A DNA stretch of 13,742 nt from Chromatiales bacterium (GCA_027070385.1 JALXDW010000382.1:1-13742); one strand, 5' to 3'; shown: positions 1 to 7,565, counted from the stretch's first letter. Notes: a model not told the origin generated them from the sequence alone. Translations and numbers: made by a program.

Positions 1-4
1 CAAT

Positions 5-349
5 TTATACTATCGTAGATTCATTTAATCTTAATTCTTCCAGCCAAAGTTTTTCAAATCGATTTATTAACATGTCTACATCTTTATTTGAACTAATATT
101 ATACCAAACACCTTCTGGATAACAAACGACTACTGGGCCATTTGAGCAACTAGAAAGACATCCACTTGAAATAACTTTAACTTTTTTTGAGTACATCTCA
201 GAAGCAGTTTTCATTCTTTGCTTAAGGTACTTGAACATAATTAAAGAACCTTTTTTACCACAGCTCTTGTTTTTAACAGTACGTTCATTTGTACACATAA
301 AAATGTGGATCTGAATATCTGATTCAATTTTATTTTTATTAAATTTCAT
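5..349 (-). CDS. Thioredoxin-like [2Fe-2S] ferredoxin
   Basis: A 114-residue protein of the thioredoxin-like [2Fe-2S] ferredoxin family, which carries single electrons in the cytoplasm. The four expected cluster cysteines are visible: Cys19 in IFMCTNER, Cys30 in SCGKKGS, and Cys64 and Cys68 in SGCLSSCSNGP. They are followed by the family signature VVVCYPEGVWY (about 73-83). The length is normal for the family. The ATG overlaps the stop of the preceding TusB-like gene (ATGA), so the two are probably translationally coupled. It is the last gene of the minus-strand operon inside the window; only four bases remain beyond its stop, so more genes could follow. By inference it could feed electrons to the flavoenzyme or the di-iron oxidase encoded nearby, or take part in sulfur chemistry. 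The family call is secure, the partner is not. Confidence 0.9.
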   Translation of the reverse strand: MKFNKNKIESDIQIHIFMCTNERTVKNKSCGKKGSLIMFKYLKQRMKTASEMYSKKVKVISSGCLSSCSNGPVVVCYPEGVWYNISSNKDVDMLINRFEKLWLEELRLNESTIV

Positions 350-570
350 AATAGTTCAACCCTGTTATGTTTACTAAGAGATAAAGCTATTTCGTGCATA
401 GATATTTTATTTAAACCAACAGAAGAATTTCCATATCCTTCGAGATAGAACTCATTATTATTAGATAAATTAAAAGGTCTCGCATCAGGGTTAGCATGTA
501 TGACAATATCATCAGCAACTATTGTAGGTAAATCTGACAAATTGTAATTCTCGAAAAGTATCATAATCAT
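346..570 (-). CDS. Small TusB/DsrH-like protein (sulfur relay triad)
   Basis: A 74-residue protein. Its C-terminal part, with a charged-residue-plus-ARPF stretch near residue 30 and the ending NKISMHEIALSLSKHNRVELL-like pattern (about 54-74), resembles the end of TusB/DsrH, where a short strand and a helix close the fold (compare an ending of the type I-x-Y-x-D/E-F-V-x-L). It is shorter than E. coli TusB (about 95 residues) and contains no cysteine, so it could not itself carry a persulfide. In known TusBCD/DsrEFH complexes the B/H subunit pairs with D/E and C/F to form a heterohexamer. Position is the best support: it directly follows clear TusD- and TusC-like genes in the same order as tusDCB. 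The start at 570 is preceded by AAGGA six bases upstream. Similarity alone would be a weak call; gene order makes it likely. Confidence 0.6.
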   Translation of the reverse strand: MIMILFENYNLSDLPTIVADDIVIHANPDARPFNLSNNNEFYLEGYGNSSVGLNKISMHEIALSLSKHNRVELL

Positions 571-579
571 ATTAATTCC

Positions 580-915
580 TTAATTTCTAAATATAACATC
601 TTGTGAAAAGTATAGTTTGTCCAGGTCATTGATAGATATCTTCTTAACACAATCTTTTAATGAAGAGTCATCATCAAACTTATTATTAGTTAGAACAAAC
701 ATATCAATTTCCTGTTCTACAAGAAAACGTTCAAAATCAAAATAATTAATTTCTTTAATAGAAATATGAAATGGTTTATGTGATAAAACTACAGCATCGT
801 CTCTATAAACAATGGAGACATTGTTTTCCATTGATAAAGATAAAGCCATTCGTGCATATTGAGAAGAAAGATCATTTCTAAAAGGGTTGTTGGAAAATTC
901 AAAGAGAACATTCAT
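580..915 (-). CDS. TusC/DsrF-like sulfur relay subunit
   Basis: A 111-residue protein of the DsrE/DsrF-like fold. It opens with a beta strand and loop, MNVLFEFSNNPF, followed by a helix containing QYARMALSLSMENNVSIVYRDDAV, matching the TusC/DsrF layout in which a bundle of small residues precedes a strand ending in a D-[DG]-[AG]-V motif. It ends LYFSQDVIFRN, close to the TusC/DsrF ending Y-D-V-I-L-R-F. The only cysteine, about residue 89, is not in a recognised active-site position; TusC/DsrF subunits are mainly structural in the known heterohexamers. It lies 14 bases after the TusD-like gene and 9 before the TusB-like gene, with AAGGA eight bases before its ATG. This is probably a specialised paralogue, not housekeeping TusC, because tusA/E and ribosomal-operon neighbours are absent. 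Confidence 0.75.
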   Translation of the reverse strand: MNVLFEFSNNPFRNDLSSQYARMALSLSMENNVSIVYRDDAVVLSHKPFHISIKEINYFDFERFLVEQEIDMFVLTNNKFDDDSSLKDCVKKISINDLDKLYFSQDVIFRN

Positions 916-929
916 ATTAGAATTCCTTA

Positions 930-1265
930 TTATTTGGTTGTAATAATAAAATCGGAAGTGTTAATCAAATCAGTAAAAGATATCAAACTTGATATTTCTA
1001 CATAAGATGCAACATTGTTTTTATTAACACCTCGATGCTTTGCCATGTTAATGCAGATGTTTATTGAGGTGCACTTTTCTGAAATAACTTTTAATTTTTC
1101 AGAGATACATTTAAGAGAATTAGCTTCAAGGGTGTTATAAATGCCGTTATCAAAAAGGAATATTTCAACATGAGAATCATTGTTTAATAACTCCTGAGCT
1201 AACTCAAATGCGAATCGAGTTTTTATGTCACCGGGCCCAGTACCTATACATAATCCATATTTCAT
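930..1265 (-). CDS. TusD/DsrE-like persulfide carrier subunit
   Basis: A 111-residue protein resembling TusD/DsrE, the subunit that accepts sulfane sulfur as a cysteine persulfide from TusA and passes it on. It begins MKYGLCIGTGPGD (the TusD-type strand and T-G-P loop), then a helix with RFAFELAQELL and the strand VEIFLFDNGIYN, equivalent to the F-F-x-x-G-V-Y-N motif of TusD. The key SINICINMAKHRGV stretch places Cys71 where TusD has its active cysteine (N-I-C-V-x-A-A-x-x-R-G-V). Cys53 and Cys65 are additional. The protein is about 17 residues shorter than E. coli TusD. It begins three bases after the half-permease stop. Family knowledge predicts sulfur transfer; the acceptor here is unknown, since no mnmA-, tusE- or dsrC-like gene is in the window. 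Confidence 0.8.
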   Translation of the reverse strand: MKYGLCIGTGPGDIKTRFAFELAQELLNNDSHVEIFLFDNGIYNTLEANSLKCISEKLKVISEKCTSINICINMAKHRGVNKNNVASYVEISSLISFTDLINTSDFIITTK

Positions 1266-1268
1266 TAT

Positions 1269-1922
1269 TTATATTTCTCCATATAAAATTATTAAGGATG
1301 AATAGAAAAGACCAAGAAAATATATATTTATAAAGTCTTTTCTGGTCAATAAAGATTTTAGTTTTACATTAAATGCATTTGACGTGGTTATATTAATAAT
1401 AGACAAAGGTGATAGCTGTAAAGAGATCACCCAATAACAAACCCATAACAAATATTTTTGAACCTCCAATAACTCAACATTTAAATAAACAATAGGTTGA
1501 AAAAGAGTAAATCCAATGATTGGATGTAATTTAATCAAGCCTGAAAGCGGTAAAATAAATAAACAAAATAGTACAACGGAAACACTATTAAGAGATAGAA
1601 AGTAACTATAAAGTGATGAATCACTACGTAAGCTATGAGATAGAGCTACTAACAATAAGCCAGACGAAAAAAAAATCAAGGCTTCATTTGAGATCTTATT
1701 TATAGTTTGTTTGCACTTGTCATTAACAATAAAATATAAAGAGTTTCTTCCAATAATAAAGTTAATTGATATGGCTAATAAAACGGTTAAAAGTGCAGAA
1801 AAAGAGATTGAAACAACAATAACATAATCGGACATCATAAATATTAATAAAAAAAACAAATATATAAATAACCACAAAACACCAGAGTTTTTAACGTCTT
1901 TGTTAAAAGAACTTTCAGGCAT
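1269..1922 (-). CDS. Membrane protein, C-terminal half of a split permease
   Basis: A 217-residue, very hydrophobic protein with about six membrane segments (near residues 15-31, 32-56, 79-97, 108-130, 133-180 and 199-214). It has HPIIGFTLFQP (about 133-143) and SPLSIINITTSN (171-182); helix-breaking motifs of this kind occur in the second half of ion-transporter-superfamily (ArsB/CitMHS/DASS-like) permeases. Together with the upstream ORF it makes about 430 residues, the usual size of one complete permease, so the two look like halves of one protein. The ATG at 1922 is two bases after the previous stop, with no good Shine-Dalgarno sequence. A TTG eight codons upstream is in frame and lies just downstream of a ten-T run. 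It could be a separately translated subunit, a coupled product, or the tail of a frameshift fusion. The substrate is unknown. Confidence 0.65.
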   Translation of the reverse strand: MPESSFNKDVKNSGVLWLFIYLFFLLIFMMSDYVIVVSISFSALLTVLLAISINFIIGRNSLYFIVNDKCKQTINKISNEALIFFSSGLLLVALSHSLRSDSSLYSYFLSLNSVSVVLFCLFILPLSGLIKLHPIIGFTLFQPIVYLNVELLEVQKYLLWVCYWVISLQLSPLSIINITTSNAFNVKLKSLLTRKDFINIYFLGLFYSSLIILYGEI

Positions 1923-1924
1923 AA

Positions 1925-2551
1925 TTATATCTTTTTTCGAAAACAAAAAAAAAACAAGGTAATTAACGCTAGTGGTAAACTATAGATCAATGTTGATGGC
2001 CACGATACTGATGGGTGGCTTCCTATAACTAGTGCAATAGGAGCAAAAGTTGGGGCAATCAACATAGAAATCATCATGCCTCGTTTGACTGTAGATGCTG
2101 CTAATCGAGAATTACTATTACTTAAATTATTTAACATTTCACCATATATGACTGGTGTTGCCATATTTAAAAAAGGAGAAATTAATGCTGAAGAATAGAG
2201 CATAAAGTCTGTATTTTTTTTTGATTGAAATATCGACGAAATGTAACCATAGGTATTCAATAGATTCTTAGAATTTATCAATGATGACAGAAGAGTGACA
2301 GATATAAGCATAAGGATCGTCATGGTAAAAGGTTTTGTCTTAGAAATTATATGAATTAAATCCAATCCATCAAACATAGTAATTAATAAGGATAATAAAA
2401 TCATACCTAAAGGTATTAAAGTTTTGTTTATCAATTGCTTTAATTGAAAAACAAATGGTAATAAGAGAATTAAAGTAAGGACTGTAATTAGCCCATCTGA
2501 TTTAACAAAATTAAGTGATAATGTAGTTGCTATAAAAAAAAGAAGATGCAT
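1925..2551 (-). CDS. Membrane protein, N-terminal half of a split permease
   Basis: A 208-residue integral membrane protein with about six hydrophobic segments. Its most telling part is SPFLNMATPVIYGEML (125-140), followed by the basic KRGMMISMLIAPTFAPIALVIG (about 156-177), which resembles re-entrant loop regions of ion-transporter-superfamily permeases. It ends abruptly in LITLFFFCFRKKI, where a run of ten T on the coding strand (1954 to 1945) encodes the phenylalanines. Its ATG overlaps the stop of the FAD gene by one base (TAATG), with a strong AAGGAG inside that gene. A -1 shift in the T run would join it to the next ORF and give about 430 residues. Whether this is a natural split, a slippage gene or a recent frameshift cannot be decided here. 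It probably transports a pathway substrate or product. Confidence 0.65.
   Translation of the reverse strand: MHLLFFIATTLSLNFVKSDGLITVLTLILLLPFVFQLKQLINKTLIPLGMILLSLLITMFDGLDLIHIISKTKPFTMTILMLISVTLLSSLINSKNLLNTYGYISSIFQSKKNTDFMLYSSALISPFLNMATPVIYGEMLNNLSNSNSRLAASTVKRGMMISMLIAPTFAPIALVIGSHPSVSWPSTLIYSLPLALITLFFFCFRKKI
1945..1954 (-). other. Ten-T homopolymer at the permease ORF junction
   Basis: On the coding (minus) strand ten consecutive T bases lie seven codons before the stop of the N-terminal half-permease, read there as TTT TTT TTT T. A shift of -1 (or insertion of one base) within this run moves the reading frame directly into the downstream half-permease, giving an uninterrupted fusion. 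Runs of this length are known sites of polymerase slippage and also of sequencing or replication errors. Confidence 0.6.
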
Positions 2552-4149
2552 TAGCTTCTCCTTATAATATCATTAATTATCCGCTTAATAACAATATTAG
2601 TTCCATTAATAAATTGAGCTTTAAATCCTATCGAATACATGCAGGCAAAGCCAGCAAAGTACATTCCAGGCGGGGTGTTTTTTAACATTGCATTTGTGTT
2701 TAGATTGGGATATTGGCAAGCAATTGTCTGATTTTTACTTGTAATGAATCCTGAAGAGTAATTTAAATGATGAATGTTGTAGTTATATCCTGTTGCAGAA
2801 ACAATAAAATCAAATTGACTCTCACCAAAATTTGAGTTTACAACAGGTTTTTCGTCGATTATTTCGGTGTTAAATATGACTGTACCTTCAAATATACGAA
2901 TATTACTGTCTTCCAAATCGTTTTTTATTTGCGGTTCACAAGTTCCTTCTAACAGAAAACCTAATAACTTTGTTTTTAACAGAACTGGTAAATAAGGAAT
3001 TATTTTTTCACAGTTTGAAGCTAAAAATCTGTACATAAATTGAGTAGGTTGATGTAAATTCCTATATTTAAGTTTGCCTTTAACATACATCGTAACTTCG
3101 TTACCTTTTTTATCAGCTTCTAAAGCATATTCAACGGCACTTTGTGCTCCACCAATTATAGCTATTTTTTTATTAACGGGTAAATCATGAACTGCAGTAT
3201 GAGAAACATGAGCTGCTAACTTAAGGGGTAGGTTTGATATTGTTTCAGGTATGTTTGGATGAATGCCAATACCGGTAGCATTAATAACATTTTTCGAAAT
3301 AATAGTCTTTAGTCCAAAAACACCTTGAAGTTTAGTATGCCATAATCCGTTTCTATGATAAATATTTACGACTTTCTCGTGCTCTGGTAAATCATTCAAA
3401 TATGTCAGTAGATAAAAAAAATAAGCAAGAAACTCACTGTATTCAATTTTACCTAACTTGTTAAGTTTAAATTTATTTATAAAATCCAGAAAAGTAAACT
3501 CTTGATTGTCTATGTATAGGTTTGTTGCCGATTTTGCTGAGCGTAACAGAGTAGGCTGGATATTCCTTAACCAGAATGACAATGGTTCCCCTGCCCAGTA
3601 TATATTAAAATTATTATTTTTAAGAGAAAGTGCTGCACTAGTACCATAAGGTCCAGCACCAATAACAATGGCATCAAAAATATCATTGTCAGTAGTTGTA
3701 GAGTGATTAATAGGGCTGGAATATATTGAAACATCGTTATACTTAAACAATATATCATTTTCATTCTCATTAAATATATTATTTTCAATATTTCCTAATG
3801 AAATTAATCTATCTGATAAGAATAATAAAGGAATATCTTTTTGAATTAGATTCCAAGCCTTTCTTGTATCCTCAATATTAACAACAAAATTATCAGTATA
3901 AACGGGATCGTCAGTAGATATAGTTTGGGTGTTGATAATGGTATTATTATCATTGTGTATGCAATACTTACCTTTTTTAACTAATACAGCCATTTGTTTT
4001 TCATTAATATTAATAGATTCATTAGACGACGATATATTGATAGTACCATTGTCTACCATTAGCAAAGTTGGTTTGTTCACAATGAGAAGGTTTTCTCGTT
4101 TTGATGATGATATATTAGGTTCAACATCGAAGTTAACTAATTTATTCAT
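2551..4149 (-). CDS. FAD/NAD(P)-dependent monooxygenase-like oxidoreductase with N-terminal beta domain
   Basis: A 532-residue cytoplasmic flavoprotein. Residues about 158-530 form a two-dinucleotide-binding fold of the flavin monooxygenase / pyridine nucleotide oxidoreductase type: FAD motif IGAGPYGTSAA (163-173), GEPLSFWLRN followed by LLRSAKSATNLY (187-212), a first ATG motif (291-293), the NAD(P) motif IIGGAQSAVEYAL (331-343) and SATGYNYN (451-458). The layout resembles N-hydroxylating and CzcO-like enzymes. Residues 1-155 are extra: a strand-rich stretch (LLIVNKPTLLMVDNGTINI, then INEKQMAVLVKKGKYCIH) that reads like a cupin-type sensor or binding domain. The gene starts 4 bases after the HAD gene and overlaps the half-permease start by one base. 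A role in oxidising a pathway intermediate is inferred; the substrate is unknown. Confidence 0.85.
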   Translation of the reverse strand: MNKLVNFDVEPNISSSKRENLLIVNKPTLLMVDNGTINISSSNESININEKQMAVLVKKGKYCIHNDNNTIINTQTISTDDPVYTDNFVVNIEDTRKAWNLIQKDIPLLFLSDRLISLGNIENNIFNENENDILFKYNDVSIYSSPINHSTTTDNDIFDAIVIGAGPYGTSAALSLKNNNFNIYWAGEPLSFWLRNIQPTLLRSAKSATNLYIDNQEFTFLDFINKFKLNKLGKIEYSEFLAYFFYLLTYLNDLPEHEKVVNIYHRNGLWHTKLQGVFGLKTIISKNVINATGIGIHPNIPETISNLPLKLAAHVSHTAVHDLPVNKKIAIIGGAQSAVEYALEADKKGNEVTMYVKGKLKYRNLHQPTQFMYRFLASNCEKIIPYLPVLLKTKLLGFLLEGTCEPQIKNDLEDSNIRIFEGTVIFNTEIIDEKPVVNSNFGESQFDFIVSATGYNYNIHHLNYSSGFITSKNQTIACQYPNLNTNAMLKNTPPGMYFAGFACMYSIGFKAQFINGTNIVIKRIINDIIRRS

Positions 4150-4153
4150 ATAC

Positions 4154-4837
4154 TTATACCTGGAAATTTGATTGTGTCTGAATTATTTCTTTTAAATGAT
4201 TGAAGTTTAAAATCTCACGACAAACAATATTTTTTAAGGTAGGGCTGTCAATATGTATTCCGAATCTATTTTCCTTTTTGGTTAAATTCATAGTAGGAAG
4301 ATCTCCAATAGAGTCACCAATAATCATTAGATTATCAAGTGATATATCAATTTGTTCAGCCCAGGAAATTACTTTCTTAGATTTCAAAGAGGGAGTGCAT
4401 ACTGTTAATGGCTTGTTAATTTTATTATCGACAAGCTCTATTTTAGAACCATCAATAAATATATTTTTAAAGTTCTTTATATCAAACCCACATATGCTTA
4501 ATAAATGCTCTGTAATAATAATTGGTACCGCACCGATGAATAGTATTGGAATCTGCTTCGTACAAACAATAGACATAAATTCAATGAACCCATCTGTTAT
4601 TTGTGCATTTTTACAAATATCATATAGTTCATTGTTTTTAATTCCTTTTAAAGAATTAATTTTATTTATGAACATTTTTTTTACAAATAAATCAATGGTG
4701 TTTTGTGTGCTTAAATCCATTTTTTCCTCATCATACAACTTTCCAACGGCTTCAACCTTATTGTGAGCGATTAGAATTTTATTTAAAATACTATCCGTTA
4801 TAATTGTATGGCCAATATCACAGACTATTGCTTTCAT
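4154..4837 (-). CDS. HAD-superfamily protein with altered catalytic motif I
   Basis: A 227-residue protein of the haloacid dehalogenase fold, closest in layout to phosphoserine-phosphatase-like enzymes. Motif IV is clear: NLMIIGDSIGDLPTMN (169-184, GDSxGD). A lysine-rich stretch, PSLKSKKVISWAEQ (149-162), fits motif III. Motif I reads VCDIGHTII (5-13): the nucleophile Asp7 is present, but the usual second aspartate two residues later, the general acid/base, is Gly9. Motif II also seems to lack its Ser/Thr (LFIGAVP, 99-105). It may therefore be a slow or atypical phosphatase or a non-catalytic relative. It starts seven bases after the porin stop with an AGGTGA Shine-Dalgarno inside the end of that gene, and ends four bases before the flavoenzyme start. 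The fold call is good; the activity is uncertain. Confidence 0.8.
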   Translation of the reverse strand: MKAIVCDIGHTIITDSILNKILIAHNKVEAVGKLYDEEKMDLSTQNTIDLFVKKMFINKINSLKGIKNNELYDICKNAQITDGFIEFMSIVCTKQIPILFIGAVPIIITEHLLSICGFDIKNFKNIFIDGSKIELVDNKINKPLTVCTPSLKSKKVISWAEQIDISLDNLMIIGDSIGDLPTMNLTKKENRFGIHIDSPTLKNIVCREILNFNHLKEIIQTQSNFQV

Positions 4838-4844
4838 AAATCAC

Positions 4845-6155
4845 CTAAAGTTTTACACTAAGCTGGACAGCAAATCTATTTTCCACAGAATCCTCAATCT
4901 TATTTGTGTTAAATGCATCCTGTTTTGACATTAGAGATTGTTTACCATAATCATAATCTCTAATTTCATAATTAAAAGCAACTCTAACTTTTTTTGTGAA
5001 ATAGTATTGGGCGGCTAGGGTTGTTGTTTTAAATGTTCTTTCAAGAGATTTATCTATTGGATCTTGATTTAATTCATCATATCTAACGCCTAACAACCAA
5101 TTCTTTGAAACAAAAGCTCCTGTATCTATATACCATCCCATAGCTTCGTTATTTTTTGACGAAAAAAGTATGCCTCCGATTTGGTCCTTAAATAAAGGGG
5201 TTAAATACATCATACCTTCAGATTCCATATATTCTGCATTAAACTGCCAAATATCTTTGACAAAAGTTACACCTAACCCTCGTTTATTTAAGTCATAGTC
5301 TTGATTATCAAATGTAAGATTGTCGTTATGGTACCAGGCAAATACTGTTAAATCAGATCTTAACCGCTGAAATTGATATGAATCATCTGGATATAGAAAT
5401 GAATATTGGACTCTTCCGTAATATGACATTTTATCATTGTCATCAGTCTTATTAAGGGTATTACCATTTCCCATCATCAAAGCATAAGACCATTCATTCC
5501 TACCGTAGGTAAAAGCATCAAATATTTGAACACCGGTGTCTCTGAAAGCTCTTACTCCAGATCTAGGAGTTGCAGTAAAAACATCTGCGCTCATGTTGGA
5601 AACCTTTTTATAAGGTTGTGTGTTTACAAGAAACTGAGTAGCATTAGTAAAATTAATATACTCAATGGCATATCTTTGTGACTCTTCAGGTCCAGGTACT
5701 TTGAAAAGACCAGCTCTAATTCGCATTCCTTTTATTTGGTTGAATGTAATTGAGCCTTCTGCTAATTCAACTTTGGGATTATCATTAGGAATCGTTGTTA
5801 ATGCATTAGCACCATATTCAGCAACAAATTCATAATTTATATCGTCTAGTATTGTTCCTCTAGCACCGAATCTAACTCTAAATAGATAAAATGACTGTGA
5901 TGAATCATAGCTTGGGGCGATGTTTGATAATGTCGTTTTTTTCCCATTAAAGGATGATAATGGACCCTGTAGTCCTGAAAGGTCATCGGAGAAATCATGC
6001 TGAAATGTGGGTTGAATAAGGCCAACAAAATACAATTTGGATTTATTATTTTGTTCTGTTCCATCTCTTATAAACCAGTTCTCGGCAAATACATTAGATG
6101 AAATTATAAAAACTAAAGAAACCATTAATAGGATTTTGTTTGATTTTGTTAACAT
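4845..6155 (-). CDS. OprO/OprP-type outer-membrane porin
   Basis: A 436-residue outer-membrane protein. Residues 1-24 are a Sec signal peptide (MLTKSNK, a hydrophobic core, then SNVFA with cleavage before ENWF). The rest alternates polar and hydrophobic residues with many aromatic residues, as expected of a beta barrel. VRFGARGTILDDINYEFVAEYG and MRIRAGLFKVPGPEE (about residue 146) recall the phosphate-selective porin O/P family, whose members form trimeric anion-preferring channels. The C-terminus is RFAVQLSVKL; the final residue is Leu, not the usual Phe. A Shine-Dalgarno (AAGGA) lies six to seven bases upstream. It is 53 bases after the MFS gene with no terminator seen, so probably in the same transcript. 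The likely role is to pass a small, perhaps anionic, pathway molecule. Confidence 0.85.
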   Translation of the reverse strand: MLTKSNKILLMVSLVFIISSNVFAENWFIRDGTEQNNKSKLYFVGLIQPTFQHDFSDDLSGLQGPLSSFNGKKTTLSNIAPSYDSSQSFYLFRVRFGARGTILDDINYEFVAEYGANALTTIPNDNPKVELAEGSITFNQIKGMRIRAGLFKVPGPEESQRYAIEYINFTNATQFLVNTQPYKKVSNMSADVFTATPRSGVRAFRDTGVQIFDAFTYGRNEWSYALMMGNGNTLNKTDDNDKMSYYGRVQYSFLYPDDSYQFQRLRSDLTVFAWYHNDNLTFDNQDYDLNKRGLGVTFVKDIWQFNAEYMESEGMMYLTPLFKDQIGGILFSSKNNEAMGWYIDTGAFVSKNWLLGVRYDELNQDPIDKSLERTFKTTTLAAQYYFTKKVRVAFNYEIRDYDYGKQSLMSKQDAFNTNKIEDSVENRFAVQLSVKL

Positions 6156-6208
6156 TTCTTTTCCTTTTTTTATGCTAATACGACTATAAATGAAATAAAA
6201 AACAATAA

Positions 6209-7390
6209 TTAAATATGTCCTCGATTTTTATGCTCCAGTTTCTTATCCTTAATCAATTCTGATAAGTAAAAAAATCCAATTGAAGCAAATATCGTAAATA
6301 TTGATAATACAATAGAGCTTCTATATCCTTCGTTAGTGCTGTTATAATATCCACCTATAACTGGTCCAAGTGACTGACCAAGTGAATATCCTGTGGTGAT
6401 TATGGCAATCATTGTGTTTTTGTTTGGCCATATTTCTTTTACATAAAGAATGAATCCTGAAGTTAAGCTCATGAAGGTTAAACCAAAAATGAACGTGGAT
6501 AACGTATTAAATAATATGTTTGAGTCTATAAGAGTCAGAAGAATAGAAATAACTTGACCTATAAATAGACGTAGTATAATTGTATTTGTTTTTAATTCTT
6601 TCGTAAGTATCGTTAGAGCAATTGGTCCAATAACAGCACCTAATCCTAAAAAGAACCAATTTAAAAAAACATACCTAATGTCAACACTTGAAGCTATCTG
6701 AAATGGAAAAATATATGTTGCGTACAAAATATATCCCATTCCTTCCAATGAATAACTTGCGATCAAGTAACTTGTAAAATAAAAAGTAGACTTACTATAT
6801 TTCTTTTTTTTGACGTAAGTCTTTGGTTTTTCAATATCATTTAAACCAAGTGATGAAATTAAACTTATGCAAAAAAAAATAATTGCTAGTACTATTTGAT
6901 AATTTAAATTACCTTTAAAATCAATTGCATTGAAATACAAAGCTGTTGACGAAAGTATTATGCCAATGCCAACACCTGAATAAATTGCATATGAAAATTG
7001 ATTTCTTTTTGTCTGGTTTAATATTTCAATACAATAAATACTAATAAAAACAAAACAAATGCCCCCGGATAATCCACCAAAAAAGCGAAAAACTATCCAA
7101 TAACTTGCGTCGTTTGAAAAGTATAAACCGACCATGCAAAGAAGATTTATAAAAAGCATTAAGCGCAACCAGTTCAAAGAATATTGAGTGTTATTTAAAA
7201 CAATCATAAACAAACAACCAATAAAGTACCCTGATAAATTTGAAGTTCCAATTACTCCAATCTGCGTGTTACTTAAAAATATTAATTTATCTATTAGCAA
7301 TCCGTACCCAAATCTAGAAATGCCTATTACTAGCGAAAGTGTGCTTACTCCAAGAGCTAGTGCTTTAATTGCTATTATATGGGTGCTCAT
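6209..7390 (-). CDS. YbfB/YjiJ-family MFS transporter
   Basis: A 393-residue inner-membrane protein with about twelve hydrophobic helices and a charged C-terminal tail (ELIKDKKLEHKNRGHI). The N-terminal signature GISRFGYGLLIDKL (23-36) followed by TQIGVIGTSNLSGYFIGCL (42-60) matches the YbfB/YjiJ group of the major facilitator superfamily, where a G-x-x-R-F-x-Y-G-L-L motif precedes a G-Y-x-x-G segment. Substrates of this group are poorly known. It is the first gene of the minus-strand operon and is divergent from the AsnRS-like gene. A plausible promoter lies about 70 bases upstream; only a weak AAAGAAAGAA purine stretch is present before the ATG. It probably imports a precursor or exports the product of the pathway, acting with the porin. 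Confidence 0.85.
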   Translation of the reverse strand: MSTHIIAIKALALGVSTLSLVIGISRFGYGLLIDKLIFLSNTQIGVIGTSNLSGYFIGCLFMIVLNNTQYSLNWLRLMLFINLLCMVGLYFSNDASYWIVFRFFGGLSGGICFVFISIYCIEILNQTKRNQFSYAIYSGVGIGIILSSTALYFNAIDFKGNLNYQIVLAIIFFCISLISSLGLNDIEKPKTYVKKKKYSKSTFYFTSYLIASYSLEGMGYILYATYIFPFQIASSVDIRYVFLNWFFLGLGAVIGPIALTILTKELKTNTIILRLFIGQVISILLTLIDSNILFNTLSTFIFGLTFMSLTSGFILYVKEIWPNKNTMIAIITTGYSLGQSLGPVIGGYYNSTNEGYRSSIVLSIFTIFASIGFFYLSELIKDKKLEHKNRGHI

Positions 7391-7458
7391 TTACTTGTTA
7401 TTCTTTCTTTGTTCTAAATTGTTAATTAAAGTTTTTGTTTGTGGTTTTTATGGAGGCA

Positions 7459-7486
7459 AATATAACAGCTTTTTTTTTATTCACAA
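7459..7486 (-). promoter_or_regulatory. Candidate sigma-70 promoter of the minus-strand operon
   Basis: Read on the minus strand, TTGTGA (7486-7481) and TATATT (7464-7459) are separated by 16 bases, matching the -35 and -10 consensus at four and five of six positions. Transcription would begin near 7452, leaving an untranslated leader of about 60 bases before the MFS gene. This is a pattern match only. Confidence 0.45.
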
Positions 7487-7533
7487 GCAAATATTGAAAT
7501 TCAAAATCACTATAATTGCTTACCTATATTGTC

Positions 7534-7565
7534 GTGATATCGTATTGAATAAACTGGTGATATCA
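7534..7565. promoter_or_regulatory. Paired GTGATATC motifs in the divergent control region
   Basis: GTGATATC occurs at 7534-7541 and again at 7557-7564, 23 bases apart, about two helical turns, on the same face of DNA. The second copy sits in the palindrome TGATATCA (7558-7565). The pair lies between the divergent operons, upstream of the candidate minus-strand promoter and near a weak plus-strand TTGAAT/TATATG pair (7545-7550, 7570-7575). It could be an operator shared by both transcripts; the LysR-type regulator nearby is one candidate ligand. No binding evidence exists. Confidence 0.3.

Noticed and set aside
3929..4171. 80-codon plus-strand ORF inside the flavoenzyme gene
   Set aside because: It is antisense to a clear coding region, is not recognisable, and has low-complexity hydrophobic composition expected of a shadow frame.
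4200..4766. 188-codon plus-strand ORF opposite the HAD gene
   Set aside because: It lies entirely antisense to a gene with recognisable HAD motifs and shows no family features of its own.
7450..7497. Fifteen-codon ORF beginning ATGGAGGCA, sharing nine bases with the ligase ribosome-site region
   Set aside because: No Shine-Dalgarno precedes it and it overlaps the candidate minus-strand promoter; the nine-base match is probably chance in AT-rich DNA.
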